Shown: positions 44,943 through 54,660, counted from the stretch's first letter. The stretch: DNA of 64,000 nucleotides from Streptomyces liliiviolaceus (GCF_018070025.1 NZ_JAGPYQ010000001.1:3038001-3102000), one strand, 5' to 3'. The notes: generated by a model from the letters alone, not told the origin. A program made the numbers and translations.

Positions 44943-46850
44943 GTGGCCGGCAGGATCAACGACGAGGACGTGAAGGCGGTTCGGGACGGGGTCCCGATCG
45001 ACGCCGTGGTGTCCGAGTACCTCCAACTGCGCAACGCGGGCGGCGGGAACCTCAAGGGACTGTGCCCGTTCCACGACGAGAAGTCGCCCTCCTTCCAGGT
45101 CAGCCCGAGCAAGGGGCTCTTCCACTGCTTCGGCTGCCAGGAGGGCGGCGACACCATCACGTTCGTGATGAAGGTCGACCACCTCACCTTCTCGGAGGCG
45201 GTCGAGCGCCTCGCGGGCCAGGCGGGCATCACCCTTCGTTACGAGGAGGGCGGGTACAACCCCTCCCACCAGCGCGGCGAGCGGATCCGCCTGGTCGAGG
45301 CCCACCAGGCCGCCGCCAAGTTCTACGTCGAACAGCTCGACACCGGCTCCGAGGCCGACACGGGCCGCAAGTTCCTCGCCGAGCGCGGCTTCGACCAGTC
45401 GGCCGCCACGCACTTCGGCGTCGGCTACAGCCCCCAGGGCTGGGACCATCTCGTCCGCTACCTGCGCGGCAAGGGCTTCACCGACAAGGAACTGCTCCTG
45501 TCCGGCCTCGCCCAGGAGGGCCGCCGCGGCCCCATCGACCGCTTCCGCGGCCGGCTGATGTGGCCGATCCGCGACATCGGCGGCGACGTCGTCGGCTTCG
45601 GCGCCCGCAAGCTCTACGAGTCGGACAACGGCCCGAAGTACCTGAACACGCCCGACACGCCGATCTACCGCAAGTCCCAGGTCCTGTACGGCATCGACCT
45701 CGCCAAGAAGGACATCGCCAAGAGCAGCCGGGCCGTCGTCGTCGAGGGCTACACCGACGTCATGGCCTGCCACCTCGCCGGCATCACCACCGCCATCGCG
45801 ACCTGCGGCACGGCCTTCGGCAACGACCACATCAAGATCCTGCGCAGGCTCCTGATGGACAACGGCTCGGCACGGGTGATCTTCACCTTCGACGGCGACT
45901 CGGCCGGTCAGAAGGCCGCGCTGCGCGCCTTCGAGGACGACCAGAAGTTCGCCGCCGAGACGTACATCGCGATCGCCCCGGACGGCATGGACCCCTGCGA
46001 CCTGCGCCTCGCCAAGGGCGACGCGGCCGTCGCCGACCTCGTCGAACCGCGCACCCCGCTCTTCGAGTTCGCCCTGCGCCAGATCATCGCCCGCTACGAC
46101 CTGGAGACCCCCGCGGGCCGCGCCGCCGCGCTCGACGAGTCGGCGCCCGTCGTGGCCCGCATCAAGAACAGCGGCGCCCAGCACGAGGTCGCCGTCCAGC
46201 TCGCCGGCATGCTCGGCATCCTCGACACGCAGTTCGTCGTCAAGCGGGTCGCCCAGCTGGCCCGCTGGGCCCGCGACCGCGGCGGCAAGGGCCCCGCGCC
46301 GACGGGCAACGGCCGCGCCCCGCAGCAGTACGAGAACAGCGGCCCCAAGCCCCCTTCGGGCCCGGCCCTGACCCTGCGCAACCCGGTGTTCGCCACCGAG
46401 CGCGAACTGCTGAAGCTGGCCCTGCAGCGCCCCGACCTGGTCTCCCCGGCCTTCGACGCGTACGGGGTGGACGAGTTCACCGCCCCGCCGTACGCGGCCG
46501 TCCGCGAGACGATCATGGAGGCGGGCGGCGCGGAGTACGGCGTCCAGGACCCGCAGGAATACCTCGTACAGGTCCGCGAGGCCGCCCGGGACGACGTGGT
46601 TCGCGCCATGGTCACGGAGCTGGCCGTCGAGACCATCATGCGCAAGACCGTCGACGAGGCCTACGCCGGAGAGCAGCTGGTGACCGTCCGCCGACGCGCC
46701 GTCGAGCGCCGGGTCCGCGACGTCCAGGGCGCACTCGCACGCGCCGGAGCACAGGGCGACCAGGCCCAGCTGGCGGCCGTGCAGAACGAGCTGTGGGTGC
46801 TCCAGCAGTACGACCAGGCCCTGCGGGAGAAGGGCCCGGCCGCGCTCTAG
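44943..46850 (+). CDS. dnaG: DNA primase DnaG
   Basis: A 635-residue primase synthesising RNA primers for replication. Zinc-binding domain CPFHDEKSPSF with CFGCQEGG (about 41-65); RNA polymerase basic domain in the middle; TOPRIM with VVVEGYTDVMACHLAG (Glu near 265) and FDGDSAGQ near 315; then an Asn/Gly/Pro-rich linker (about 440-470) and the C-terminal helicase-interacting domain. GTG 44943 lies 6 nt after TAGACT (44931-44936), so the transcript is probably leaderless. Confidence 0.96.
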   Translation: MAGRINDEDVKAVRDGVPIDAVVSEYLQLRNAGGGNLKGLCPFHDEKSPSFQVSPSKGLFHCFGCQEGGDTITFVMKVDHLTFSEAVERLAGQAGITLRYEEGGYNPSHQRGERIRLVEAHQAAAKFYVEQLDTGSEADTGRKFLAERGFDQSAATHFGVGYSPQGWDHLVRYLRGKGFTDKELLLSGLAQEGRRGPIDRFRGRLMWPIRDIGGDVVGFGARKLYESDNGPKYLNTPDTPIYRKSQVLYGIDLAKKDIAKSSRAVVVEGYTDVMACHLAGITTAIATCGTAFGNDHIKILRRLLMDNGSARVIFTFDGDSAGQKAALRAFEDDQKFAAETYIAIAPDGMDPCDLRLAKGDAAVADLVEPRTPLFEFALRQIIARYDLETPAGRAAALDESAPVVARIKNSGAQHEVAVQLAGMLGILDTQFVVKRVAQLARWARDRGGKGPAPTGNGRAPQQYENSGPKPPSGPALTLRNPVFATERELLKLALQRPDLVSPAFDAYGVDEFTAPPYAAVRETIMEAGGAEYGVQDPQEYLVQVREAARDDVVRAMVTELAVETIMRKTVDEAYAGEQLVTVRRRAVERRVRDVQGALARAGAQGDQAQLAAVQNELWVLQQYDQALREKGPAAL

Positions 46851-47193
46851 GCGGGCCGGCGCGGCGGGCCCCGGCCGGAACCCGGACAGGGAACCGGACA
46901 CCTTGGGAAACGTCCCAGATCAGGGTGCACAGGAGCACACATACTTTCCGTGAGGGTAACCGGGCAGTCACGGACAGGACTCAAAAAGTCACCGCACGCC
47001 CCTCGTGGCGAGGATGTGTCGTACTCCACACTGGGTTCCGGTGCCTGAGTCCTCGGAGCGCGGCCGACCCGAACGCGACGGGTCCGAAGTCCCCGCGGTT
47101 CCGCTCAACGTGTTCGGGACGGACAGCGGCAAGGCCGTCGTCCCCGTCCCGCTGCCGCACGCCTCAGCAGCGACATTCCTGGAGGTCGCCCCC
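46851..47193 (+). promoter_or_regulatory. hrdA upstream region with an ECF-type promoter motif
   Basis: A 343-bp stretch before the sigma gene. GGAAC (46890-46894), a 16-bp spacer and CGTCC (46911-46915) match the SigE-like ECF consensus GGAAC-n16-CGTC. The open frame of the sigma gene extends back to about 47005 and contains other GTG starts, but the coding character is weaker than downstream. Confidence 0.4.
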
Positions 47194-48336
47194 GTGCAGA
47201 CCCAGACCCTGACCGACAACAGCACGCACCCCGCGCACCTCGCGCACAAGGACACGGACGCCGATGTCCTCGCGGCCGTACCACCGCAGAACCGTGCCGC
47301 CCATCACCCCGAGAGCGCCTCGGAGCCGGAGGGCACGCCGGAGCCGACCGCCGCCGTCCTCGTGGAGAGCGAGACCGAGACGCCGGAGCCCGTGGAGGTG
47401 CCGCGCGGACGTGCGGACACCGGCGGGCCCTCCTCCGACCTGTTCCGCCAGTACCTGCGGGAGATCGGCCGGATCCCGCTCCTCACCGCGGTGGAGGAGG
47501 TCGAACTCGCCCGCCGGGTCGAAGCGGGCCTCTTCGCCGAGGAGAAGCTGCGGCTGGCCTCCGACCTCGACAGCCAACTCGCCCTCGACCTCGACAAACT
47601 GGTCGTCATGGGCCGGATGGCCAAACGCCGCCTCATCGAGGCGAACCTTCGCCTCGTCGTCTCCGTCGCCAAGCGGTACGTGGGGCGCGGGCTGACCATG
47701 CTCGACCTGGTCCAGGAAGGCAACCTGGGGCTGATCAGGGCGGTCGAGAAGTTCGACTACGCCCGCGGGTACAAGTTCTCGACGTACGCGACCTGGTGGA
47801 TCCGCCAGGCCATGTCCCGCGCCCTCGCCGACCAGGCCCGCACGATCCGCGTCCCCGTGCACGTGGTCGAACTCATCAACCGGGTCGTACGGGTGCAGCG
47901 GCGGATGCTCCAGGAGCGGGGGTACGAGCCGACGCCGGAGGAGGTCGCGGCGCATCTCGACCTGCCCAGTGAGCGGGTCAGCGAGGTGTTGCGGCTGGCG
48001 CAGGAGCCGGTGTCGCTCCATGCCCCGGTGGGGGAGGAGGACGATGTCGCCCTCGGGGACCTCATCGAGGACGGGGACGCGACGAGTCCGGTGGAGTCGG
48101 CGGCGTTCCTGCTCCTGCGGGAGCATCTGGAGGCCGTGCTGTCCACGCTGGGGGAGCGTGAGCGCAAGGTGGTCCAGCTGCGGTACGGGCTGGCGGACGG
48201 GCGTCCGCGCACGCTGGAGGAGATCGGGCGGATCTTCGGGGTCACGCGCGAGCGGATCCGTCAGATCGAGTCCAAGACGCTGAACAAACTCCGCGACCAC
48301 GCATTCGCGGACCAGCTTCGGGGCTACCTGGACTAG
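47194..48336 (+). CDS. hrdA: Sigma-70 family principal-like sigma factor (HrdA type)
   Basis: A 380-residue group 1/2 sigma factor. Regions 1.2 ([20 protein letters not shown] near 83-102), 2 ([56 protein letters not shown]), 3 ([15 protein letters not shown]) and 4.2 ([20 protein letters not shown]) are all clear. Region 1.1 is missing and replaced by a polar 80-residue tail, as in the non-essential Hrd sigma factors, not HrdB. GTG 47194 has GGAGG at 47181-47185; starts at 47041 or 47005 are possible. Adjacent to dnaG as in S. coelicolor hrdA (from memory). Confidence 0.87.
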   Translation: MQTQTLTDNSTHPAHLAHKDTDADVLAAVPPQNRAAHHPESASEPEGTPEPTAAVLVESETETPEPVEVPRGRADTGGPSSDLFRQYLREIGRIPLLTAVEEVELARRVEAGLFAEEKLRLASDLDSQLALDLDKLVVMGRMAKRRLIEANLRLVVSVAKRYVGRGLTMLDLVQEGNLGLIRAVEKFDYARGYKFSTYATWWIRQAMSRALADQARTIRVPVHVVELINRVVRVQRRMLQERGYEPTPEEVAAHLDLPSERVSEVLRLAQEPVSLHAPVGEEDDVALGDLIEDGDATSPVESAAFLLLREHLEAVLSTLGERERKVVQLRYGLADGRPRTLEEIGRIFGVTRERIRQIESKTLNKLRDHAFADQLRGYLD

Positions 48337-48424
48337 GGCCTTTCCTCGCCCCCGCCGCCCCTTCCCATTCCCGACCACGCATGGGGGCTGCGCCCCCTCG
48401 CCCCCCTTGTCGCGCTGCGCGCTC

Positions 48425-48476
48425 GTCCTCAAACGCCGGACGGGCTGGATTTCCAGCCCGTCCGGCGTTTGAGGAC
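48425..48476. terminator. 25-bp perfect-stem terminator (CCGTCCGGCGTTTGAGGAC family)
   Basis: A 25-bp perfect inverted repeat (48425-48449 and 48452-48476) with a 2-nt loop, containing CCGTCCGGCGTTTGAGGAC. This is another frequent Streptomyces intergenic palindrome, here ending the sigma-factor gene and, on the other strand, the ABC exporter pair. Confidence 0.88.
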
Positions 48477-48545
48477 CGGGGGTTCGGGGGCTGGCCCCCG
48501 AGTCAGTGACGGGAAGGGTAGGGGCGGCGGGGGCGCAAAAGGCCC

Positions 48546-50474
48546 TCAGTCCACCTCCACCGCCGCCTGCGCGAACTGCGCCTTGTACAGGCGCGCGTAC
48601 GCGCCCCCCGCCGCCAGCAGGTCCGCATGAGCGCCCTGCTCCACGATCGCCCCGTCCTCCATGACGAGAATCGTGTCGGCATCGCGAATCGTCGACAGAC
48701 GGTGAGCGATGACGAACGACGTACGCCCGTGCGCGAGCTTCGCCATCGCCTTCTGGATGAGCACCTCGGTCCGCGTGTCCACGGAACTCGTCGCCTCGTC
48801 GAGAACGAGGATCACCGGATCGGACAGGAACGCCCGCGCGATCGTGATGAGCTGCTTCTCACCGGCGCTGACCCCGGACCCCTCGTCGTCGATGACGGTG
48901 TCGTACCCGTCGGGCAGCGTCCGCACGAACCGGTCCGCGTGGGCCGCCCGGGCCGCCTCCTCGACCTCCCCGCGGGTGACCTCGCGCGAGGCCCCGTACG
49001 CGATGTTGTCCGCGATCGTGCCGCCGAACAGCCAGGTGTCCTGCAGCACCATGCCGATACCGGCCCGCAGTTCGTCGCGGGACATCGTGGCGATGTCGAC
49101 GCCGTCGAGGGTGATCCGGCCGCCGGTGGTCTCGTAGAAGCGCATCAGCAGGTTCACCAGGGTCGTCTTGCCGGCGCCCGTGGGCCCAACGATCGCGACC
49201 GTGTGGCCCGGCTCCACCGACAGGGACAGGTCCTCGATGAGCGGCTTCTCCGGGTCGTACCGGAAGGAGACCCCCTCCAGGGCGACCCGGCCCCGCAGCT
49301 CCTTCGGGCGCGCCCCCGTCACCGGGTCGGCCTCCTGCTCCTCCGCGTCCAGGAGTTCGAAGATCCGTTCCGCCGAGGCGACCCCGGACTGCACGAGGTT
49401 CGCCATGGAGGCGACCTGGGTGAGCGGCATGGAGAACTGCCGGGAGTACTGGATGAAGGCCTGCACGTCACCGATGGACAGCGAGCCGGACGCGACGCGC
49501 AGTCCGCCGACCACCGCCACCAGCACATAGTTCAGGTTCGACACGAACATCATCAGCGGCTGCATGACCCCGCTGTTGAACTGCGCCCGGAACCCGGCCT
49601 CGTACAGCTTGTCGTTCTCCTCGGCGAACTGCGCCGCCGACTCGTCCTGCCGTCCGAAGACCTTCACCAGGGTGTGCCCGGTGTACATCTCCTCGATGTG
49701 CGCGTTGAGCTTGCCGGTGGTGCGCCACTGCTGCACGAAGTGCGGCTGCGACCGCTTGCCCACCCGGGTCGCGACGACGAACGACAGGGGCACGGTGATC
49801 AGCGCGACGAGCGCCAGCAGCCAGGAGACGTAGAACATCATGATCAGCACGCCGACGATGGTCAGCAGCGAGTTCACGAGCTGGCCCATCGACTGCTGGA
49901 GGGTCTGCCCGATGTTGTCGATGTCGTTCGTGGCGCGGCTGAGCACCTCACCGCGCTGACGCTTGTCGAAGTAGGAGAGCGGCAGCCGCGACAGCTTGGT
50001 CTGCACGTCCTCGCGCATCTTGTACATCGTCAGGTTGACGGCCCGGTTCACCAGCCGCGTCGCGATCGCCATCAGCAGACCGGCCAGCAGGAACGCCGCC
50101 AGCGCGATGCCCAGCACCTCGCCGACCGCTTCGAAGTCGATGCCCTGGCCCGGGGTGAAGTCCGTGCCCGAGAGCATGTCGGCCATCCCGCCGTCGCCGC
50201 GCTCCCGCATCTCCGCGAGGACTTCGGCCTTCGACTGCCCGGCGGGCAGCTGCCGGCCGACGACGCCGGCGAAGACCAGGTCGGTGGCCCGGCCGAGGAT
50301 CTTGGGACCCACGACCGACAGGCCCACGCTGCAGACCACGGCCGCGAGCATCACGTACAGCGTGGCGCGCTGCGGCTTGAACTGCGCCAGCAGCCGTTTG
50401 CCGGATCCCTTGAAATCCATCGAGTGATGGTCGGGTCCCGATCCGGCCATCATGCGCCCCATGGGCCCGGCCAT
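48546..50474 (-). CDS. ABC exporter subunit (TMD-NBD half transporter), canonical site
   Basis: A 642-residue multidrug-type half transporter. A polar N-terminus is followed by six membrane segments (about 40-330, including a 30-residue loop after the first) and an NBD (400-640) with Walker A GPTGAGKTTL, signature VSAGEKQLI and Walker B VILVLDEATSSVD with the catalytic Glu. It is the partner of the next gene, whose stop overlaps this start by one base (TGATG), so they form a heterodimeric exporter with one degenerate ATPase site. Substrate unknown. Confidence 0.93.
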   Translation of the reverse strand: MAGPMGRMMAGSGPDHHSMDFKGSGKRLLAQFKPQRATLYVMLAAVVCSVGLSVVGPKILGRATDLVFAGVVGRQLPAGQSKAEVLAEMRERGDGGMADMLSGTDFTPGQGIDFEAVGEVLGIALAAFLLAGLLMAIATRLVNRAVNLTMYKMREDVQTKLSRLPLSYFDKRQRGEVLSRATNDIDNIGQTLQQSMGQLVNSLLTIVGVLIMMFYVSWLLALVALITVPLSFVVATRVGKRSQPHFVQQWRTTGKLNAHIEEMYTGHTLVKVFGRQDESAAQFAEENDKLYEAGFRAQFNSGVMQPLMMFVSNLNYVLVAVVGGLRVASGSLSIGDVQAFIQYSRQFSMPLTQVASMANLVQSGVASAERIFELLDAEEQEADPVTGARPKELRGRVALEGVSFRYDPEKPLIEDLSLSVEPGHTVAIVGPTGAGKTTLVNLLMRFYETTGGRITLDGVDIATMSRDELRAGIGMVLQDTWLFGGTIADNIAYGASREVTRGEVEEAARAAHADRFVRTLPDGYDTVIDDEGSGVSAGEKQLITIARAFLSDPVILVLDEATSSVDTRTEVLIQKAMAKLAHGRTSFVIAHRLSTIRDADTILVMEDGAIVEQGAHADLLAAGGAYARLYKAQFAQAAVEVD

Positions 50475-52207
50475 CAGGCTGCCTCCGCTTCCGTCAGCTG
50501 CGAGAGCACGATCTCCCGATAGGTCTCGTTGTCCGCCATCAGCTCGTGGTGGCGGCCGGTCCCGACGACCCGGCCCTCGTCGAGGACCACGATCCGGTCG
50601 GCGTCGCGGATGGTCGACACCCGCTGGGCGACGATCACGACGGTCGCCTCGGCGGTCTCCCGCGCGAGCGCGGCACGCAGCGCCGCGTCCGTCGCGTAGT
50701 CGAGCGCGGAGAACGAGTCGTCGAAGAGATAGATCTCGGGACGCTGTACGAGGGTCCGGGCGATGGCGAGCCGCTGCCGCTGACCGCCGGACACGTTCGT
50801 GCCGCCCTGCGCGATGGTGGCGTCGAGCCCGTTCTCAAGCCCCTCCACGAACCCCTTGGCCTGCGCCACCTCCAGCGCGTGCCACAGCTCCTCGTCCGTC
50901 GCGTCCGGATTCCCGTACCGCAGATTGGTGGCGACCGTCCCCGCGAACAGATACGGCTTCTGCGGTACGAGGCTCACCGTGCGCGCCAGCAGCCGCGGTT
51001 CGACCGTGCGGACGTCGACGCCGTCGACCAGCACCTCGCCGTCGGTGGCGTCGAACAGCCGGGGGACAAGACCGAGCAGGGTCGACTTGCCGCTGCCGGT
51101 CGAGCCGATCACCGCGGTCGTCTCGCCGGGCAGCGCCATCAGGTCGACGGCCTTCAGCACCGGCTCCTCGGCGCCCGGGTAGCGGAACCCGGCCCCGCGC
51201 AGCTCCAGCTGACCGTGCCGCCGCAGCTCCAGGACGGGAGCCTTCGGCGGGACCACACTGCTGGAGGTCTCCAGGACCTCCTGGATGCGCTCGGCGCACA
51301 CCTCCGCGCGCGGCACCATCATGAACATGAAGGTGGCCATCATCACGGACATCACGATCTGCATCAGATAGGCGAGGAACGCGGTCAGCGCGCCGATCTG
51401 CATCCCGCCGCTGTCGATCCGGTGGGCGCCGAACCACACCACCGCGATCGACGAGACGTTCACCACCGTCATGACGATCGGGAACATCAGCGCCAGCATC
51501 CGCCCGGTGCCCAGCGACACCTCGGTGAGGTCGGTGTTCGCCTTCCGGAAACGGTCCTCCTCGTACGCGTCGCGCACGAAGGCACGGATGACGCGGTTGC
51601 CGGTGATCTGCTCGCGCAGCACCCGGTTCACCGTGTCCAGCCGCACCTGCATCGTGCGGAACAGCGGCCGCAGCCGGCGCACGATGAGACTGACCGAGAT
51701 CCCCAGCACCGGCACGACGGCGAGGAGCACCCCGGACAGCGGCACGTCCAGGCCGAGCGCCAGCACGATGCCGCCCACGCACATGATCGGCGCCGACACC
51801 AGCAGCGTGAACGTCATCAGGGCCAGCATCTGCACCTGCTGGACGTCGTTCGTCGTACGGGTGATCAGGGACGGCGCCCCGAAATGGCCCAGCTCACGCG
51901 CGGAGAACGACTGCACCCGGTCGAAGACGGCGGCCCGCAGGTCCCGGCCGACCGCGGAGGCCGTACGGGCGCCGTAGTAGACGGCGCCGATGTTGCAGAC
52001 GACCTGGGCCAGCGAGATGCCGATCATCAGGGCGCCGAAGGACAGGATGTAACCCGTGTCGCCCTTCACGACACCGTTGTCGATGATGTCGGCGTTCAGG
52101 GTCGGCAGGAAGAGAGTGGCGCAGGTCTGCAGGAACTGCAGGAGGACGAGCAGGCCGATGGGTTTCTTGTACGGGGTGAGATAGGTACGCAGAAGTCTTA
52201 TGAGCAC
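50474..52207 (-). CDS. ABC exporter subunit with degenerate ATPase site
   Basis: A 577-residue half transporter with six membrane segments in 1-310 and an NBD. Walker A GSTGSGKSTL, signature NVSGGQRQRL and Walker B IYLFDDSFSALD. The residue after the Walker B Asp is Asp, not the catalytic Glu, the hallmark of the degenerate site in heterodimeric exporters such as TM287/288. GTG 52207 begins the frame with only a weak GAGAG upstream. Confidence 0.93.
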   Translation of the reverse strand: MLIRLLRTYLTPYKKPIGLLVLLQFLQTCATLFLPTLNADIIDNGVVKGDTGYILSFGALMIGISLAQVVCNIGAVYYGARTASAVGRDLRAAVFDRVQSFSARELGHFGAPSLITRTTNDVQQVQMLALMTFTLLVSAPIMCVGGIVLALGLDVPLSGVLLAVVPVLGISVSLIVRRLRPLFRTMQVRLDTVNRVLREQITGNRVIRAFVRDAYEEDRFRKANTDLTEVSLGTGRMLALMFPIVMTVVNVSSIAVVWFGAHRIDSGGMQIGALTAFLAYLMQIVMSVMMATFMFMMVPRAEVCAERIQEVLETSSSVVPPKAPVLELRRHGQLELRGAGFRYPGAEEPVLKAVDLMALPGETTAVIGSTGSGKSTLLGLVPRLFDATDGEVLVDGVDVRTVEPRLLARTVSLVPQKPYLFAGTVATNLRYGNPDATDEELWHALEVAQAKGFVEGLENGLDATIAQGGTNVSGGQRQRLAIARTLVQRPEIYLFDDSFSALDYATDAALRAALARETAEATVVIVAQRVSTIRDADRIVVLDEGRVVGTGRHHELMADNETYREIVLSQLTEAEAA

Positions 52208-52396
52208 GCTGGGTCTCTCGGGGTCGGCGGCGGGGCGGTTGGTTGCCCTTGGCCCCCATCGTCGGACACTCCCCCCGTGTTACCTCAACTGATTAACCCA
52301 AGAGAGGGCCAAGAGCGGAGGGGGTGTCGGTCCGAAGTCGTAGGCCGCCCGAGACGCCCCGTGCCACCGCGTGCCACCGCGTCCCCGGTGGTCGCT

Positions 52397-53851
52397 TCAG
52401 GACCGGAAGGCTCCCGGGTGCGTCTGGTTGCGCACCGACACGTACTGCTGCCGCACCGCCTGCCCCACCGCCAGCTCCTCGCCCGGCTCCAGGACCTGCG
52501 CGGCGGCGCCCTGCCACACGGGCGGCAGACCCGGCTGGATCGTGCCCTGCTGGACACCGAGCGCCCAGGCGGCCTGCCGGGCCGCGCCGATCGCCGCGTA
52601 GTCCGCGGGCTGCGGCACCACGATCTGCGTACCGAGCAGCGCGGGCGCGCACGCCTGCACCGCGCTCAGCTCCGCGGCCTGGCCGAGCAGGAAGATCCGC
52701 CGTACCTCCACGCCCCGCTTGCGCAGCACGTCGAGGGCGTCGGCGAGCCCGCACAGCATGCCCTCGAAGGCGGCCCGCGCCAGATGCTCGGGCTTCATCG
52801 ACTCGCGCCGCAGCCCGGCCAGCGTCCCCGCCGTGTGCGGCAGATTGGGCGTCCGCTCACCCTCCAGATACGGCAGCATCACGAGGCCGTGCGAGCCCGG
52901 GGTCGACTTCATCGCCAGATCGGACAGGGCCTCAAGATCCGGTACGCCCAGCAGTTCGGCGGCCCCGCGCAGGGCCCGTACGGCATTGAGCGTGGTGACG
53001 ACCGGCAGGTGCATGCCGGTCGCGTCCGCGAGCGAGGTGATCATCCCCGTGGAGTCGACCAGCGCCTCGTGGTGGACGGCCATCACGGAACCGGAGGCGC
53101 CCAGCGACACCACCGCGTCCCCGAGACCGATGCCGAGACCGAAGGCCGCCGCCATCGTCTCGCCCGTGCCCGCCGAGATCAGCAGCCCCTCGGGAGTCGT
53201 CCCCGCGGCCTCCCACGGCCCGAGCACATCGGGCAGCAGCGCCTGGTGGCCGAGCGCCAGCTCCACCAGATCCGGCCGGTACGTGCCGGTCGCCGCCGAC
53301 CAGTAACCGGTGCTGGAGGCGCCGCCGCGGTCGGTGGTCCGGCGGGCGGGTCTGCCGAGCAGCTGCCACACCAGCCAGTCGTGCGTCTGGAACAGCATCG
53401 CGGTGCGCGCCGCCGCCTCGGGTTCGGTCCTCGCGAGCCACCGGAGCTTCGTCACCGGCTGGGCCGCCTGCGGCACGGAGCCCACGGCCTGCGCCCAGGC
53501 CTCCCGCCCGCCCAGCGCGTCGACGAGATCGGCTGCGGCGACCTGGGCGCGCTTGTCCCCGCCGACCATCGCGGGGCGCACGGTGTTGCCCTGACCGTCC
53601 ACCGGGACGAGCCCGTTCTGCTGCGCGGACACACCGATGGCCTGAACGCCCTCCAGGAGCCCGCCGCCCGCGGCCTCGCCCAGGGAGAGCAGCCAGGCCT
53701 GCGGGTCGACGTCCGAGGGCCGGGAGCCCTCCGCCGGGCCGTCCAACGGATGCGGGGCATACCCCTGTCGGAGTACGGCTCCGCTGTCCGCGTCGCAGAC
53801 GACGATGCGTGTGAAATCGGGCGAACTGTCCAGCCCGGCGACTATCCCCAT
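52397..53851 (-). CDS. FGGY-family carbohydrate kinase (xylulokinase-like)
   Basis: A 484-residue sugar kinase: GLDSSPDFTRIVVCDADSG at 6-24 (phosphate-binding), NGLVPVD near 99-105, the substrate motif near SSTGYWS at 199-205, and PYLEGERTPNLPH near 345-357 followed by an ATP-binding Gly-rich stretch. The GERTP motif is typical of xylulokinases, but the catalytic Asp in the DRGGAS region and the absence of xylose genes leave the substrate open. ATG 53851 begins the kinase domain; an N-terminal extension in the frame is unlikely. Confidence 0.87.
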   Translation of the reverse strand: MGIVAGLDSSPDFTRIVVCDADSGAVLRQGYAPHPLDGPAEGSRPSDVDPQAWLLSLGEAAGGGLLEGVQAIGVSAQQNGLVPVDGQGNTVRPAMVGGDKRAQVAAADLVDALGGREAWAQAVGSVPQAAQPVTKLRWLARTEPEAAARTAMLFQTHDWLVWQLLGRPARRTTDRGGASSTGYWSAATGTYRPDLVELALGHQALLPDVLGPWEAAGTTPEGLLISAGTGETMAAAFGLGIGLGDAVVSLGASGSVMAVHHEALVDSTGMITSLADATGMHLPVVTTLNAVRALRGAAELLGVPDLEALSDLAMKSTPGSHGLVMLPYLEGERTPNLPHTAGTLAGLRRESMKPEHLARAAFEGMLCGLADALDVLRKRGVEVRRIFLLGQAAELSAVQACAPALLGTQIVVPQPADYAAIGAARQAAWALGVQQGTIQPGLPPVWQGAAAQVLEPGEELAVGQAVRQQYVSVRNQTHPGAFRS

Positions 53852-54027
53852 GGCGGAAATTCTGCCGTATCGCTGCGCCGGCTCGGGCCGTGGGCGGCGG
53901 TGGGGTGCCCGATCTTCTCCGTCTGCGGCGCCGTCGGGGCTGGTCGCGCCCACGCGGCGGAGGCGCAAATGTCACAGCCTCGCGCCCCTGAGGTCGGTGG
54001 GGGCGGACCTGGTCCGTACACGTACCG

Positions 54028-54336
54028 CTAGGTGTTGCTCGTGCCCCAGTCGTCCTCCGTGCGGGTGCCGTTCGCGTTGCGGTCGCGCAGGGAGCGGACC
54101 CGCTCGGAGACCGAGTCGGGGACCCGGTCACCGACCTTCTCGCTCACCACGTGGAACGCCTTCCCGGCGAACTGCCGGCCCTGCTGGGCCGCCGACTCGG
54201 CGGTGTTGCGCACCGCCGGGTTCTGCGAGACCTGCCGGGCGGTCTTCCTCAGTTGCTCGTAGCGCTCGCGCCCGGCGCGTGTGCCGAGCACGTATCCCAG
54301 AGCCAGTCCGACGACGAACGTGAGCCGGTAGCGCAT
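54028..54336 (-). CDS. YtxH-like membrane protein
   Basis: A 102-residue protein with one N-terminal membrane helix (TFVVGLALGYVLGTRAG at 6-22) and a charged amphipathic rest, RERYEQLRKTARQV and later RVPDSVSERVRSL. The GYVLGTRAGRERYEQ signature is the YtxH-like/actinobacterial membrane-anchor pattern. Function unknown. ATG 54336 has GGAAGGG upstream (54346-54352). Confidence 0.72.
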   Translation of the reverse strand: MRYRLTFVVGLALGYVLGTRAGRERYEQLRKTARQVSQNPAVRNTAESAAQQGRQFAGKAFHVVSEKVGDRVPDSVSERVRSLRDRNANGTRTEDDWGTSNT

Positions 54337-54423
54337 GGGGCCACCCTTCCTCTTGGTCGGTCCTTTGCGGCGGCGTCGGTCGCAGGCGGGTTACCGATTG
54401 GCGAAGCACCCCCCTGCTTGCGC

Positions 54424-54429
54424 TAATGT
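54424..54429 (+). promoter_or_regulatory. Likely tRNA promoter -10
   Basis: TAATGT at 54424-54429 about 70 bp before the first tRNA gene, with TTGGCG at 54398-54403 as a weak -35 (20-bp spacer). Low confidence. Confidence 0.35.
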
Positions 54430-54497
54430 ATGTGTCGCAGCGAGCGCACGCCCTCTGGCGAATACCCAGGGAGCTACGTTCGATGCAAACGAGGCAA

Positions 54498-54570
54498 TCC
54501 CCTGTAGCTCAATTGGCAGAGCAGCCGGCTGTTAACCGGCAGGTTACTGGTTCGAGTCCAGTCGGGGGAG
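54498..54570 (+). tRNA. tRNA-Asn(GTT), copy 1
   Basis: A complete 73-nt cloverleaf: acceptor TCCCCTG pairs with CGGGGGA, discriminator G at 54570, D-arm with AGCTCAATTGGCAGAGC, anticodon loop CTGTTAA (anticodon GTT) closed by GCCGG/CCGGC, and T-loop TTCGAGTCC. CCA is not encoded. The second copy follows after 6 nt. Confidence 0.95.
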
Positions 54571-54576
54571 CTTCGA

Positions 54577-54649
54577 TCTTCCGTAGCTCAATTGGCAGAG
54601 CAGCCGGCTGTTAACCGGCAGGTTACTGGTTCGAGTCCAGTCGGGAGAG
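54577..54649 (+). tRNA. tRNA-Asn(GTT), copy 2
   Basis: Identical to copy 1 from the D-arm to the T-arm; only the acceptor stem differs (TCTTCCG pairs with CGGGAGA, one T-G pair). The 6-nt spacing implies a common transcript. An intrinsic terminator with T5 follows at 54661. Confidence 0.95.
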
Positions 54650-54660
54650 CAGTGCGGACG

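Noticed and set aside
47005..47193. Longer N-terminus of the sigma factor starting at 47005 or 47041
   Set aside because: The GGAGG at 47181 and the MQTQTLT start favour 47194; the extra segment has no recognisable region 1.1.
50546..54031. A 1161-residue rightward open frame
   Set aside because: It runs antisense through the ABC exporter gene and the FGGY kinase gene, has biased composition (Arg, His, Gln) and matches no family.
54498..54649. Tandem tRNA-Asn genes as a CRISPR-like or attachment-site repeat
   Set aside because: Both units are full cloverleaf genes with a shared terminator; no integrase or short spaced repeats are present.
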